Positions 43,547 to 53,049 of a stretch of DNA of 64,000 bases are shown one piece after another. The stretch lies in the NCBI GenBank assembly GCA_964561535.1, contig CAZLPZ010000001.1, forward strand, positions 1 to 64,000, given 5' to 3'. Position numbers and translations under genes: made by a program. Under the pieces are notes generated by a model. The model was not told where the DNA came from. It was given only the letters and a program-made list of their open reading frames with translations, and did not search any database. The DNA is from CAZLPZ01 sp964561535. GTDB lineage: Bacteria > Pseudomonadota > Alphaproteobacteria > Micavibrionales > Micavibrionaceae. How positions within the stretch are numbered: position 1 is the stretch's first letter; every line of letters begins with the position of its first letter.

Positions 43547-43969
43547 TTAAATATAATGTTCAAGAGGGAGGGGCTGGGGATGTTTTTTATTTTCCTGAAT
43601 AATCTCTAATCCCCCCCCGCTCCCTAAACGAGTGAGTTTTATAGGAAACCATTCTTTACGACCCAGAGCTTGCCACTCCCCCTCTAATCTTCGGCCTTTC
43701 GATACAAGATTCAAATGTATACGAAATAGTCTTGTATCATTTCTGTTTTCAAGAAGTGAAAGAGCCTCTCCATTAAAAGAACCTGAAAGGTTGGAATTAA
43801 AAGAATGAGACCCTAAATCACTAACCCTTTTCTCGGACCAGTCACCAACAACACGATGACCCATTTGTATAAAACGGCATACTAATACAGTGTGCGCATC
43901 AGAATAATCGTCAAGCCCACCTACCCAGGGCCCCGACACACCAATTTTCTTATTATTTTCTAAACCCAT
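43547..43969 (-). CDS. Unrecognised 140-residue protein
   Basis: I do not recognise this protein. It appears strand-rich and Gly/Trp-rich (GVSGPWVGGLDDYSDAHTVLVC, LSGSFNGEALSLL, RRLEGEWQALGRKEWFPIKLTRL), a pattern seen in small beta-barrel binding proteins; that is only inference. No signal peptide. It is convergent with the AhpD-like gene, 16 nt from its stop. A+T-rich compared with phaZ next to it. Confidence 0.6.
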   Translation of the reverse strand: MGLENNKKIGVSGPWVGGLDDYSDAHTVLVCRFIQMGHRVVGDWSEKRVSDLGSHSFNSNLSGSFNGEALSLLENRNDTRLFRIHLNLVSKGRRLEGEWQALGRKEWFPIKLTRLGSGGGLEIIQENKKHPQPLPLEHYI

Positions 43970-44120
43970 AACGCCCCCCTTTTTTTATTTCTATAATATA
44001 TTTACCCCTCCCTGTCAATTTCTACCTTTCATTCAGAAATCTCTGCTATACTAACTTTGTTCAGAATGATATCGGCCCCGTGCACGGGTCACCGATCCCC
44101 GCGGATGAGGATTATCCCCC

Positions 44121-45512
44121 ATGATTTACCATCTTTATGACTTGCAACATGCCCTTTTGACCCCCGCCCGCGCGGCGATGGAAGGGATGAAGGCGGCCCT
44201 GCAAAACCCATTTAACCCTCTCACCCATACCGACGGTGGTCGTAAAATGGCGGCCGGCGCCGAACTTTTTGAACGCATGACACGGCGGTTTGGTCGTCCT
44301 TCTTTTGACCTGCCCACCACAATCATTGACGGCAAAAAGATCAAAATCACCGAAGAAGACGTGATGGTTAAACCATTTTGTGACTTGTTGCATTTTAAAC
44401 GCGCCACCCCCCGCAAGGACCCAAAGGTCCTGGTTGTGGCCCCCATGTCGGGCCACTGGGCCACTTTATTACGCGGCACGGTCGAAGCGTTATTGCCCCA
44501 CCATGATGTATATATCACTAATTGGGAAGACGCCCGCCAAATTCCGTTAAAGGACGGTCGATTTAATCTAGATGATTATATCAATTATTTACGTGATTTC
44601 TTAAATTTTTTAGGTCCCGATGTCCACGTCATTGCGGTGTGTCAACCCGCCGTCCCCGTGGTGGCTGTTACGGCCCTAATGAATAATGAAAAAGACCCCA
44701 CCGCCCCGAGGTCCATGACATTGATGGGAGGTCCCATTGATGCCCGCATTACCCCCACGGAAGTTACGCAACTGGCCGAGAAAAAACCCATGAAATGGTT
44801 TGAAAAAATGCTGGTCAGCGAGGTGCCGTTTTATTACCCTGGCGCCCATCGGCGGGTTTACCCCGGGTTCCTCCAGCTTTCCAGTTTTATGTCCATGAAT
44901 ATGGAACGCCACGTCTCGGCCCACATGGATTTCTATAACCACCTTGTCGAAGGCGACGGTGAAGGGGCGGAACAACACCGAAAATTCTATAATGAATATA
45001 TGGCGGTCATGGATTTACCCGCGGAATTTTACTTACAAACGGTCGATGTTGTGTTCCAACGGTTTTTGTTACCAAAAAGTCAGATGAAATGGCGTGATCC
45101 GGAAACAGAAGAGCTCCATGATATTTTGCCAGCCAAAATTACAAAAACCGCTTTATTAACGATCGAGGGGGAACTAGACGATATTTCCGCCCACGGGCAA
45201 ACGACCGCCGCGCACGATATTTGCACGGGAATCCCCGACAATATGCAGTTTCATCATTTCCAACTGGATGTCGGACACTATGGTATTTTCAACGGGCGGC
45301 GGTGGCGGGAACAAATCATGCCGCGGATCCGACATTTCATTCGCGATATGGACAAGACAAAAGCCGACCCGGTGCCGGCGAGCGATTTAAAGCTGATCCC
45401 TGATCTGAAACCCGATCGTTATAATGTTCAAAAACATGGGATTAAAGCCGTGCGAATCCTCTGCGCCGAACGCGAAAAAGCGCGGGAAGCAAAGAAAAAT
45501 TCCAAGAAATAA
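44121..45512 (+). CDS. phaZ: Intracellular polyhydroxybutyrate depolymerase
   Basis: Breaks down storage PHB granules. The 463-residue protein is of the intracellular PhaZ type: MIYHLYDLQHALLTPARA at the N-terminus, PMSGHWATLLRGTVEALLPHHDVYITNW, and the lipase-box-like AVCQPAVP in which the nucleophile is Cys174. The late LDVGHYGIFNGRRWR contains the catalytic His. GAGGA precedes the ATG. No phaC, phaA or phaB in the window. Confidence 0.95.
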   Translation: MIYHLYDLQHALLTPARAAMEGMKAALQNPFNPLTHTDGGRKMAAGAELFERMTRRFGRPSFDLPTTIIDGKKIKITEEDVMVKPFCDLLHFKRATPRKDPKVLVVAPMSGHWATLLRGTVEALLPHHDVYITNWEDARQIPLKDGRFNLDDYINYLRDFLNFLGPDVHVIAVCQPAVPVVAVTALMNNEKDPTAPRSMTLMGGPIDARITPTEVTQLAEKKPMKWFEKMLVSEVPFYYPGAHRRVYPGFLQLSSFMSMNMERHVSAHMDFYNHLVEGDGEGAEQHRKFYNEYMAVMDLPAEFYLQTVDVVFQRFLLPKSQMKWRDPETEELHDILPAKITKTALLTIEGELDDISAHGQTTAAHDICTGIPDNMQFHHFQLDVGHYGIFNGRRWREQIMPRIRHFIRDMDKTKADPVPASDLKLIPDLKPDRYNVQKHGIKAVRILCAEREKAREAKKNSKK

Positions 45513-45516
45513 TCAT

Positions 45517-45531
45517 GTCATCCGGGATGAC
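45517..45531. terminator. Small palindrome between phaZ and the HAD gene
   Basis: GTCATCC-G-GGATGAC is perfectly symmetric and lies between two convergent stops 31 nt apart, so it could end both transcripts. It shares its ends with the TCATCCCGGC family. Confidence 0.5.
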
Positions 45532-45543
45532 GCCCTTTAAACT

Positions 45544-46482
45544 CTACCCCACCCTTGGCGTCCGTTTCTTATGTTTGCGGTCCGGTAACGGCCGGCCCCA
45601 GACAAATTTGGGCACGATATAGTTTGGCCGCACATTATGGTGCGCCATCACCAAATTATTCAACGATTTTTCCAAATCACTTAACGTCGACAACCCTTTA
45701 AAATTCCCAGAATGCAGGCCCGTCGCCGCAATCAAGCACGTGTCCATTTCGGCCGTGACACCGCCCAAAATATCCTGATCCATCGCATCGCCAATCATCA
45801 CACATTGGCCCGGGAAAATCTCTTTTTTCCGTAAAAAATCCATACAGGACCGGAAAATCGGCTCGAACGGTTTCCCAATATACGTCACAACGCCGCCAAA
45901 ATCTTGATAGCGCCTTGCAATCGCCCCGGTGCCCATCACGGGGTGCCCCCCCACCAACCCCCGCATTTCCGGGTTGGAACAAATCGCCTTTAAGCGCTTT
46001 TTCGCGGCTTCTTTTAAGATAATATCATAATCTTCGAGTGATTTTTCAGGGGCATCGCACCCGGCAATCACCATAAAATCGGCCTCATCGGGGGTGCCCA
46101 CCACCGTAATATCATCCAATCCGTCCACAATCGAATGGTCGCCGCCATGAGAAATCAGAAAACATTTGGTCCCCAACCCCTTAAACGCGCCCGAATGATC
46201 ATGCAACCCTTGCCAGACCATCTCGGATGAGGTCACCAGATGATCATACAAATCCGCCGGGATCCCAATTTGGGTCAAACGTGCCCGGTTTTCCGCCGCG
46301 CGTTTCGATGAATTCGACAATAAAATAACGGTTTTCCGTCGATTTTTCAGTTCGGTTAAACAGTCGATCACCCCGTCAAACGGTTTTTCACCATTATGCA
46401 GGACACCATATTGATCCAGAATAAACCCGGCATAGCTATCGGATAAATCAGAAATCCCTTGGCAAAATTTTGTGGATGACAT
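45544..46482 (-). CDS. HAD-superfamily class IIA hydrolase, TIGR01459-like
   Basis: A 312-residue phosphatase-fold protein. The motif I region is FILDQYGVLHNGEKPF: the nucleophile Asp is present while the +2 residue is Tyr, as is usual in this subgroup (NagD relatives annotated TIGR01459). VILLSNSSKR is motif II, YIGKPFEPIF contains the motif III Lys, and MIGDAMDQDILGG is motif IV. Substrate unknown. The ATG 46482 (AGGG upstream) is preferred to GTG ten codons earlier. Convergent with phaZ. Confidence 0.87.
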   Translation of the reverse strand: MSSTKFCQGISDLSDSYAGFILDQYGVLHNGEKPFDGVIDCLTELKNRRKTVILLSNSSKRAAENRARLTQIGIPADLYDHLVTSSEMVWQGLHDHSGAFKGLGTKCFLISHGGDHSIVDGLDDITVVGTPDEADFMVIAGCDAPEKSLEDYDIILKEAAKKRLKAICSNPEMRGLVGGHPVMGTGAIARRYQDFGGVVTYIGKPFEPIFRSCMDFLRKKEIFPGQCVMIGDAMDQDILGGVTAEMDTCLIAATGLHSGNFKGLSTLSDLEKSLNNLVMAHHNVRPNYIVPKFVWGRPLPDRKHKKRTPRVG

Positions 46483-46642
46483 CGACAAAAACCCTGGTGA
46501 ACGAAAGGACACAAAGACATAGTTCCCGTCAGGATACCCCCATAAGGGTTAAACAAGGATTAGCAGGGCATTAATTTTATCGCCATTGACATATTTAAAA
46601 CAAATCATTAAAAAATAAAAACTGACCCACAAGGGATATAAA

Positions 46643-47374
46643 ATGACAAATGCTCTAATGCCAGGTTCCAATGTTCATCCCGCCGACTATATGGCGGAAA
46701 CAAAACGACTTCAGGCAGAAGCAGAATTACATTATGGAACGACAAATCAGCTAGACGATGCAAAAGAAAGCGCCGTATTTTCTCGTTACAAAAAAATTGT
46801 CCTATACGCCCCTTCTCATGCTGGAGAGGCCGCATATCAATTGGCTCTGATGTGCCGTTCCTATTATTGTGGCCGTCCATTTTCAAAACAAATTGGTAAT
46901 GAAATATCTCCAGATATTGGTGGCGCAACTGAATCCTGGTTTCAATGTGCGTTAGATAATCTCTATATAAAAGCAATTGCCCCCTATGCTGATTTTATTC
47001 GTTATCATAATCCTACACGTGCCCATGAACTTGACCTTTTGGGTGCACAATCTAAAGATTGGCGCGGAATAACTAACATTATTTATGCTGGATTAAACAA
47101 TCGCGGCACATTAGCAAACAATGGAGCGGAAATATTAAAATGGATCCGCAGACTTAATCATTCTGATGCCCCAGAAGATGTAAAAGAGCAAGTTATCAAC
47201 TCAACCGTACAACAAATTACGCAGAATCCTCACACCATGATGGCCAGGGATTTTATTCGGGCCGCAATGACTGTCAGTTTAAAAGGTCCAGATACTAAAA
47301 TTGTAACTTTTAATCAGGATATCGCGGCACCTAATCATCCTGAAACGAATAAACCAGACTTAAGCAAAAGATAA
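46643..47374 (+). CDS. Unrecognised 243-residue protein
   Basis: I do not recognise this protein. It is mostly helical; the region SRYKKIVLYAPSHAGEAAYQLALMCRSYY, in outline, then ESWFQCALDNLYIKA faintly recalls Sel1/TPR repeats, but I see no second clear copy. It is A+T-rich with no signal peptide or membrane helix. AAGGGAT precedes the ATG. It stands alone, followed by a terminator-like hairpin at 47393. Confidence 0.65.
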   Translation: MTNALMPGSNVHPADYMAETKRLQAEAELHYGTTNQLDDAKESAVFSRYKKIVLYAPSHAGEAAYQLALMCRSYYCGRPFSKQIGNEISPDIGGATESWFQCALDNLYIKAIAPYADFIRYHNPTRAHELDLLGAQSKDWRGITNIIYAGLNNRGTLANNGAEILKWIRRLNHSDAPEDVKEQVINSTVQQITQNPHTMMARDFIRAAMTVSLKGPDTKIVTFNQDIAAPNHPETNKPDLSKR

Positions 47375-47392
47375 AAAAGAATAAGAGAGGCA

Positions 47393-47430
47393 GCGTCATC
47401 TCAGTGCCGACGGGAATGACGCTTTCTTTG
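47393..47430 (+). terminator. Terminator after the 243-residue gene
   Basis: GCGTCAT (47393-47399) and ATGACGC (47416-47422) form a stem, followed by TTTCTTTG. The outer bases resemble a decayed TCATCCC-family repeat. Confidence 0.6.
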
Positions 47431-47573
47431 AATCCTCCCTTCCCGAATCAAATCCTGTTGATAACCTTAAAAACCCCGTTGAATAAAGGGGTTGCACATG
47501 GTTCTATATCCTGGCTTTCAAAAATTTATCTCGCGTTTTTCAAAAAACCGTCTCGTTCAGGGGGAATGTTGGC

Positions 47574-50500
47574 ATGACTTCTACGTCCGCGTCATCACGT
47601 TTTTCGTCCATCACAGAAGAAGAAGCAATCATTGCGGATGGGGCGGCGATTGCCTTGCCGGATGGTTCAACCACCCCCCCTGTCACATCAGACCTGCGCA
47701 AAACAACATTGGCCGACGGCCTCGAAAAATCGGAACCCTCTATGTCCCTCTCTGCTGGATCTTTACGCGGCGAAAGCAGCAAATCGGGTTTCTCCTTACG
47801 TGATTTTGATGATAAAGACGCCCTGAAAATCGCCGAAGAAACCGCCCTGGATGCCGAAATGGCGGCCCTGGCCACCCCCGCAACCGCACGCGCCGCAACA
47901 TCCGACGCCGATGACGATGGATTATTCACGGGCTCGGGCGTCCCGCTATCGGCCATGCGCTTCCCGAAATGGGTCGATTATGTTCAAACCGCGGCCGTTG
48001 TGTTCTCGGCCGTGTGGATCACTCTATCGCTCGTTTTGATCATCACGCGCCTGGGACCTGCCCTTCCCGGCATGATGCCCCAGGAAATTGGCGGCGTTTT
48101 GGCCGGTGTCCTGGCCCCCGTTGCATTATTATGGCTCGCCCTCACCCACATCACCCGGACATACGATGCCCAACGGTATGGCGAGGCCCTGCGCGCCGAA
48201 CTGCACGCCCTGATTTTCCCGTCCGAAGATCGGCAACAACGTATTTCGCATGACATTGAAAAATTATGCGAACAGGCCGCGGAACTCGCCGGGTCGTCCC
48301 GCACCGTGCTCAAGGCCATCCAAAAATCACGTCAAGCCCTGCACCAAGAAACACGTGAATTCGTTTTGCTGTCGCGCAAAGCCGAAGTTCATATCGATAA
48401 GCTGGCGGAAAACCTGCACGATCGGGTTCAAAAATTACAAACCATTACAGACGACGTCGAACGCCGCACCCATAATATTGATGCCCGCACCCAAGAAGGG
48501 GTGAAAGTTTGGGACGAAACAGCCGCCCATATTCTGGTCAAAGCCGAAGAAATCGAAACGGCCCTGGGGCGTGGTGCGGTCAAAATTACAGATGCCGCGG
48601 AAATGGCACAAACCAAGGCAACCGACATTGAAACACAACTGAACAATACCGTTGAAAACCTAAGCACCTCGATTGATACCGTCGCTGGTCGCATGACAAC
48701 CCTATCATCCCAATTTGACGATCATGGCGGCAACCTGTCCCGCGCCTCGGAACGCGTTGTGGATGAAACAAAACGATTGGGAATGATGATCCAATCGCAA
48801 ATCAGCGATCTTGAAGGGATGTCAACGGGCGTATTCGAGGCCGTCGCAAAATCATCCGCCATGGTCAAAGAACAAAGCAATACATTAGACGCTGGCGCTG
48901 TGGCGCTCGCCCGCCACACGGAAGAAATCGCCGGAAAAATCAAATCCAGCACCGATTATCTGGCCGAAGCCGCACGCGATGTTGAAACCCGCGCCGGTGA
49001 CATCGAAGATCGTATCTCACGTCAAGCCGATTCCTTAAAAACAATTCTCTATCAACTTGAATCACAAACACGCACCGTTGAACATACCGGTGACAATATC
49101 GCTGAACGTCTATCTGAATCGCTCGCGGTCGCACTATCTGGATCAGAAACTCTCTCGACATCTGTGCGCAAGGCTGTTGAATCATTGCAAAATGCGGCAA
49201 GCGAAAGCCGTGCCCAGGCCGCTGACATTCTGCGCGTTACAAACACCAGCATTGATAATTTACAACAAACAGGATCGGCGCAAATGCAACGTGCCGAGCA
49301 AATAGATCAAACATTACAATCGCACCGCGATCTTTTAATCGATAGTGCCCGCAAAGCCGAAGAGCAAGCGCGTGATGTCTTGAAACTCTATGATGAACAA
49401 ACCATATCGATGGGCCTGGCCGTCACCCAATTATCCGAAAAATTAACATCCGCAGCATTAGGAATCCAATCGCCTTTACGGGCCGTTGAACAAGCCGTCA
49501 ATGAAGCGGATCGTCGCCATGATGCCCTTGAGCAAACATTAATGCGCCGCGTAGATGATTTATCACGCACATCGGATAAAGCGCGAGAAGCCGCCGAACA
49601 TATTCAAAACATCTTGCGGACTCAAGCACAGGATTTATCCATTCTATCGGGTCAAATCTCGGGTCAAGTACGATCAATCGGCGATCAAATCGGACAACAA
49701 AAAGATTTATTGGGAACCCAAGTCGAACGGACTGTTCAAGATCTTGATCATGTGCGCGCAGCCATTGCACGCCAGGCCGAAAGTCTGTCGCAAGTGGCGT
49801 CCGATATGAATAATGACATGTCACGTCTGCATGACCGAATGAATGACCGCACCGGAATTTTAAGATCAGATGCCGAAGGTCTGACAACGCGCCTGTATGA
49901 ACTCGATGAAAAAATGTCATCGTCTTCATCTAAATTATCCGAACTCACGTCAAAACTCCGTGATAACGCCGATGTGGCGGCCGCTACGATCGATTCAACC
50001 ATTGATCATGCGGAACCAATTTATCGGCGTGTTCTGGATCAGGCCACGGCCACACAAGATCGCTTTGAACTCTTGAACCGCAGCTTTGACACAACCGCCA
50101 CCAGTAATCTGGAACGCTTACAACAAATCGGCGGTATTTTTGATGACCGGCTGTCGCAATTGCGTACCGGTGTTCAAGAGGCTGCGCAAATTCTTCGGTC
50201 ATCCGGCGATGATTTGCGCCAACGCGTCGATGATATTGAAAGTGCAAGCATGTCGGCCAGTGACCGCATGAATACCGTCAGCGGAACATTAAATAACCAA
50301 ATCTCGGACATTCACCTGCTGACCGATCAATCTTTGCTGAAAATCGAAAACGTTCAAAAAGCGATTGAAAACCAATTCCACGAACTGAACGTGGCCGTCG
50401 GTAAGGCGGTATCTGAACTGGAAGGCGCACAAAATCAATTTACTGGTGCCGCGCGCACCTTGGACAGTTCGGTTGATGGATCGGTTCGCAAAATGCAAAC

Positions 50501-51455
50501 GGCCGCACGCGAAACGGTTGACGAAAGCAATGTCTTACAAGGTGCTGCGGCATCCGTTATCCGGACAACACAAGACATGATTTCATCCCTGCAATCTGAA
50601 TCGAAACTCATGTTGCAATCCGCGGGCGACACATTACTTGAGATTAAGAAAATTTCGGATGGCTTTGCTTTGCGTGCCCATGAAGTTGAAGAACATATGA
50701 AATCATCGCTCTCGACCGCGCAAACATATGGACGAGATCTAAAAACCCAGGCCGGTATGATTGCCGAAAGCTCGGTCGATACCGCCGACAAGATCGCACG
50801 CGCCATTACCCAAATGACCGGAAAAGTCACGGACGTGGAACGTGCGGCCACAACGGTCGGCGAAAAAATCGAACAAGTTCGGGGACGTTTGGAAACCGAA
50901 GCCGTCCGGTTCATGAATACCGCAAAACAAGCGGTGGATGCGGCCGAAGAGGCATCCTCCAGTTATGCCCGCCAATCAAATGTCTTGTTCAAGGCGGCCC
51001 AGGATGCCGTTGCTCAAATTGACAAAATCAAAGATGTTCAGGGCCGCGCACAACGCGATGCATTCTTGTCATCGGCGAAGTTCGTCATCGAATCCCTCCA
51101 CTCCCTCTCAGTTGATTTTGTCCGTGTTTTGGAAGGTGGAGTCGAAGATAAAACATGGAAATCATTCCAAAAAGGCGATGTTGCGGCGTTCACACGGCGG
51201 TTGGTTCAAAATCTGGATCAACTTCCCCAAGACAAAGTGCGTGCGAAATTTGCAGGCGACAGCGAGTTCCGCGGATATGTTCAACGATTCATTCGCCAAT
51301 TCGAAGACATGTTCGATCAGGCCATTTCAAACGATCACGGCGAACTCTTGGCGGCAACATTCTTGTCCTCTGATATTGGTCGCTTGTACCACACGCTGTG
51401 CACGGTCACTGGGCGCGAAGCAAAATCTGGCCGCAATCTGGCAAACGCCGCGTAA
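47574..51455 (+). CDS. TipN/growth-pole-like giant coiled-coil membrane protein
   Basis: A 1293-residue protein. An acidic, Ser-rich N-terminal region (1-130) leads to two membrane helices (about 138-158 and 173-191), then nearly 1000 residues of predicted coiled coil with heptads of Ala, Glu, Gln, Leu and Ile (apolipoprotein-like) and a short globular end (FVRVLEGGVEDKTWKSFQ...DMFDQAISNDHGELLAATFLSSDIGRLYHTLCTV, given in part). This is the layout of the alphaproteobacterial polarity protein TipN and of the growth-pole ring protein GPR: two N-terminal membrane helices and a long coil. It probably marks a pole or the division site. GGGGGA lies about 10 nt before the ATG. Naming is by architecture only. 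Confidence 0.6.
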   Translation: MTSTSASSRFSSITEEEAIIADGAAIALPDGSTTPPVTSDLRKTTLADGLEKSEPSMSLSAGSLRGESSKSGFSLRDFDDKDALKIAEETALDAEMAALATPATARAATSDADDDGLFTGSGVPLSAMRFPKWVDYVQTAAVVFSAVWITLSLVLIITRLGPALPGMMPQEIGGVLAGVLAPVALLWLALTHITRTYDAQRYGEALRAELHALIFPSEDRQQRISHDIEKLCEQAAELAGSSRTVLKAIQKSRQALHQETREFVLLSRKAEVHIDKLAENLHDRVQKLQTITDDVERRTHNIDARTQEGVKVWDETAAHILVKAEEIETALGRGAVKITDAAEMAQTKATDIETQLNNTVENLSTSIDTVAGRMTTLSSQFDDHGGNLSRASERVVDETKRLGMMIQSQISDLEGMSTGVFEAVAKSSAMVKEQSNTLDAGAVALARHTEEIAGKIKSSTDYLAEAARDVETRAGDIEDRISRQADSLKTILYQLESQTRTVEHTGDNIAERLSESLAVALSGSETLSTSVRKAVESLQNAASESRAQAADILRVTNTSIDNLQQTGSAQMQRAEQIDQTLQSHRDLLIDSARKAEEQARDVLKLYDEQTISMGLAVTQLSEKLTSAALGIQSPLRAVEQAVNEADRRHDALEQTLMRRVDDLSRTSDKAREAAEHIQNILRTQAQDLSILSGQISGQVRSIGDQIGQQKDLLGTQVERTVQDLDHVRAAIARQAESLSQVASDMNNDMSRLHDRMNDRTGILRSDAEGLTTRLYELDEKMSSSSSKLSELTSKLRDNADVAAATIDSTIDHAEPIYRRVLDQATATQDRFELLNRSFDTTATSNLERLQQIGGIFDDRLSQLRTGVQEAAQILRSSGDDLRQRVDDIESASMSASDRMNTVSGTLNNQISDIHLLTDQSLLKIENVQKAIENQFHELNVAVGKAVSELEGAQNQFTGAARTLDSSVDGSVRKMQTAARETVDESNVLQGAAASVIRTTQDMISSLQSESKLMLQSAGDTLLEIKKISDGFALRAHEVEEHMKSSLSTAQTYGRDLKTQAGMIAESSVDTADKIARAITQMTGKVTDVERAATTVGEKIEQVRGRLETEAVRFMNTAKQAVDAAEEASSSYARQSNVLFKAAQDAVAQIDKIKDVQGRAQRDAFLSSAKFVIESLHSLSVDFVRVLEGGVEDKTWKSFQKGDVAAFTRRLVQNLDQLPQDKVRAKFAGDSEFRGYVQRFIRQFEDMFDQAISNDHGELLAATFLSSDIGRLYHTLCTVTGREAKSGRNLANAA

Positions 51456-51462
51456 AAAGGCC

Positions 51463-51485
51463 CTCCCCCTCTTAAGGAGGGGGAG
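51463..51485 (+). repeat. C/G-rich palindrome after the TipN-like gene
   Basis: CTCCCCCT (51463-51470) and AGGGGGAG (51478-51485) enclose CTTAAGG. It lies 8 nt after the stop codon and could terminate transcription, though no T run follows. Same family as 34458 and 51841. Confidence 0.7.
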
Positions 51486-51530
51486 ATTTCCCCTGACTGA
51501 AATACGCAACAATATTACCGCATTTATTCC

Positions 51531-51560
51531 TTGACTATATTCCTGTATTTAGGATATATA
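51531..51560 (+). promoter_or_regulatory. Sigma-70-type promoter of a structured RNA
   Basis: TTGACT (51531-51536) and TATATA (51555-51560) are 18 nt apart. They are followed by a non-coding, hairpin-rich stretch. Confidence 0.5.
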
Positions 51561-51566
51561 TCATAT

Positions 51567-51797
51567 CAACGATGATGTACACATCGGAATTGGTCAAGGG
51601 GGGATACGTCCTTACTCTTAGAGTCGAGAACAAATGCACCGAGTTCTCGAGAAAATCCATTCTTTCAAAGGGCCGCGTGGTTCTGGCCCTTTGATCGTCA
51701 ATCCCCGGTTGCGGGCATACAGGGTCTGACAAGCCCTTTGTCTAAACGACCCACGGGCAGATCCACAGCATACCAAAACGGCGCGCCGGTTTTTGTT
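51567..51797 (+). ncRNA. Probable structured non-coding RNA, possibly 6S RNA
   Basis: The 520 nt between the TipN-like gene and zapA hold no credible reading frame. This part is dense with strong hairpins: GATGT/ACATC (about 51572), TCGAGAAC/GTTCTCGA (about 51623-51646), CAAAGGGCC/GGCCCTTTG (about 51667-51694), and a final AAAACGGCG/CGCCGGTTTT followed by T-rich sequence (51775-51797). A promoter lies just upstream and the terminator-like end fits the plus strand. 6S RNA lies beside zapA in many alphaproteobacteria, usually on the strand of zapA (minus here), so strand and identity remain open. Confidence 0.4.
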
Positions 51798-51840
51798 AAA
51801 AGAGAGAATCAGAGAAGAAGGAAAAGAACATGAGGGTTTT

Positions 51841-51859
51841 CCCTCCCCCTGAAGGAAGG
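51841..51859. repeat. Short copy of the CCTCCCCCTGAA palindrome
   Basis: CCCTCCCCCTGAAGGAAGG matches the core of the repeat in the solute-binding protein gene (34467 onward). It lies in the zapA-proximal part of the non-coding region. Confidence 0.55.
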
Positions 51860-51976
51860 AAATGGTGCACGCAACGCACCGGAAAGGGTAATCGTTATCG
51901 AGCAAAAAAAGAGTACAAAGAGGAGCGGAAATGAAAATAAAACATAATTCTTGACAACACTGTCAAAGAACAAGCC

Positions 51977-52579
51977 CTATGCCGCCTGTAATTTTTTGGC
52001 GATGCCTTCTAAACGTCCGGCCAATGCTTCGATTGTGCCTGCAATTTTTTCTTCAATATCCGGAGTTACGCTATTGGCTGCGGGGCCGCCCGCTTGCAAA
52101 AATCCAACACTTCCCATAGGGGTTGGTGCCGTTAATTGATCTTCTAATTCTGAAATTTCAGATTCCATTTTTTCAATCTGATCTTCAAGTGACGACATTT
52201 GACCTTGCATCCGATTAATTTGTTCTGCACGATCATCGGATAATTGCCGCATAGCTTCGGTCTCATCGACTTGTGATTCGACTTGACGTTGTAATTTTTC
52301 AATCTCGACCTGTAATAATTCCATTTCACGATTATGCGTCATGGATTGCGACCGCACGTTCGTTTGACCATCCCGCGTATCAAAAAGTTCATCCGCCATC
52401 ACAAGACACGCAAGAACCAACAAATGCGATTCTGCCGCTGCCGACCCCCCCGTAGCCTGGGCAATATCACGCACACGACGATCAATATATTGACCTAAAT
52501 CGCGTACACGACGTTCTTGCCCCTCATCACATCCAACGCCATATGTCCGGCCATGAATAATCAGATTAACAGTGCTCAT
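51977..52579 (-). CDS. zapA: Cell division protein ZapA, long form
   Basis: Bundles FtsZ filaments at the division ring. The N-terminal domain (1-95; VNLIIHGRTYGVGCDEGQERRVRDLGQYIDRRVRDI, in outline) is typical ZapA, and ESHLLVLACLVMADELFD follows. After that comes a longer coiled coil than usual (about 85-150) and a Gly/Pro linker with a final helix, for 200 residues in all. The next gene upstream is DUF4164-like and tkt diverges beyond it, as in other alphaproteobacteria. A perfect TTGACA/TGTCAA palindrome (51951-51966) lies just after its stop. Confidence 0.9.
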   Translation of the reverse strand: MSTVNLIIHGRTYGVGCDEGQERRVRDLGQYIDRRVRDIAQATGGSAAAESHLLVLACLVMADELFDTRDGQTNVRSQSMTHNREMELLQVEIEKLQRQVESQVDETEAMRQLSDDRAEQINRMQGQMSSLEDQIEKMESEISELEDQLTAPTPMGSVGFLQAGGPAANSVTPDIEEKIAGTIEALAGRLEGIAKKLQAA

Positions 52580-52591
52580 TTTAAGTTCTCC

Positions 52592-52858
52592 TTACGCGGC
52601 TTGTGCCAACACATGTTCAATTTGATCAATCACGCGTGCCATCCGACGTGCCATATCTTCAGTATCAATGTTTTTACCATTGGTCACGACCGTTGGTGCC
52701 ACGCCGGCTCCGCCAAATAAATCCATTTGATCCGTCCGTTTTTTACCCCGTGCCCCGGCTGCTTTGATCCGTGATTCAACAGACGTCACCGCGGATTCTA
52801 GCGTACTAATACCCATATTTAAACGATCAAGGGCCTCGAGGATGGGGGAACTGGACAT
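52592..52858 (-). CDS. Small DUF4164-like coiled-coil protein
   Basis: An 88-residue, mostly helical protein: ILEALDRLNMGISTLESAVTSVESRI at the start and DMARRMARVIDQIEHVLAQAA at the end, split by a Gly-rich middle. It matches in size and position the small coiled-coil proteins (DUF4164) found upstream of zapA in alphaproteobacteria. ATG 52858 has AAGGAG about 8 nt upstream. 12 nt separate it from zapA. Confidence 0.7.
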   Translation of the reverse strand: MSSSPILEALDRLNMGISTLESAVTSVESRIKAAGARGKKRTDQMDLFGGAGVAPTVVTNGKNIDTEDMARRMARVIDQIEHVLAQAA

Positions 52859-52977
52859 GACGCAGGCTCCTTCTATTTTCAAAAATATTTTGGAAGTACA
52901 CTATACTTACCAAAAACAATAAGACACGGCAAGACAAGAACTTAGGCGACTACTCTGACCTCTCACTTCATATCAAG

Positions 52978-52986
52978 TTATCCACA
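52978..52986 (+). promoter_or_regulatory. DnaA box upstream of tkt
   Basis: TTATCCACA is the exact DnaA consensus. It lies in the zapA-tkt divergent spacer, 64 nt before the tkt start. An identical box in the other orientation (TGTGGATAA) is at 7422-7430 upstream of phhB. Confidence 0.4.
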
Positions 52987-53049
52987 GATTTGTGCACAGT
53001 TTCGGATCCCTCCCTTCCTTCTTTCTACAAAAAAGATATAGTTTACTTC

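Noticed and set aside
46643..47374. Sel1-repeat protein
   Set aside because: Only one vague repeat-like segment is seen; left as unrecognised.
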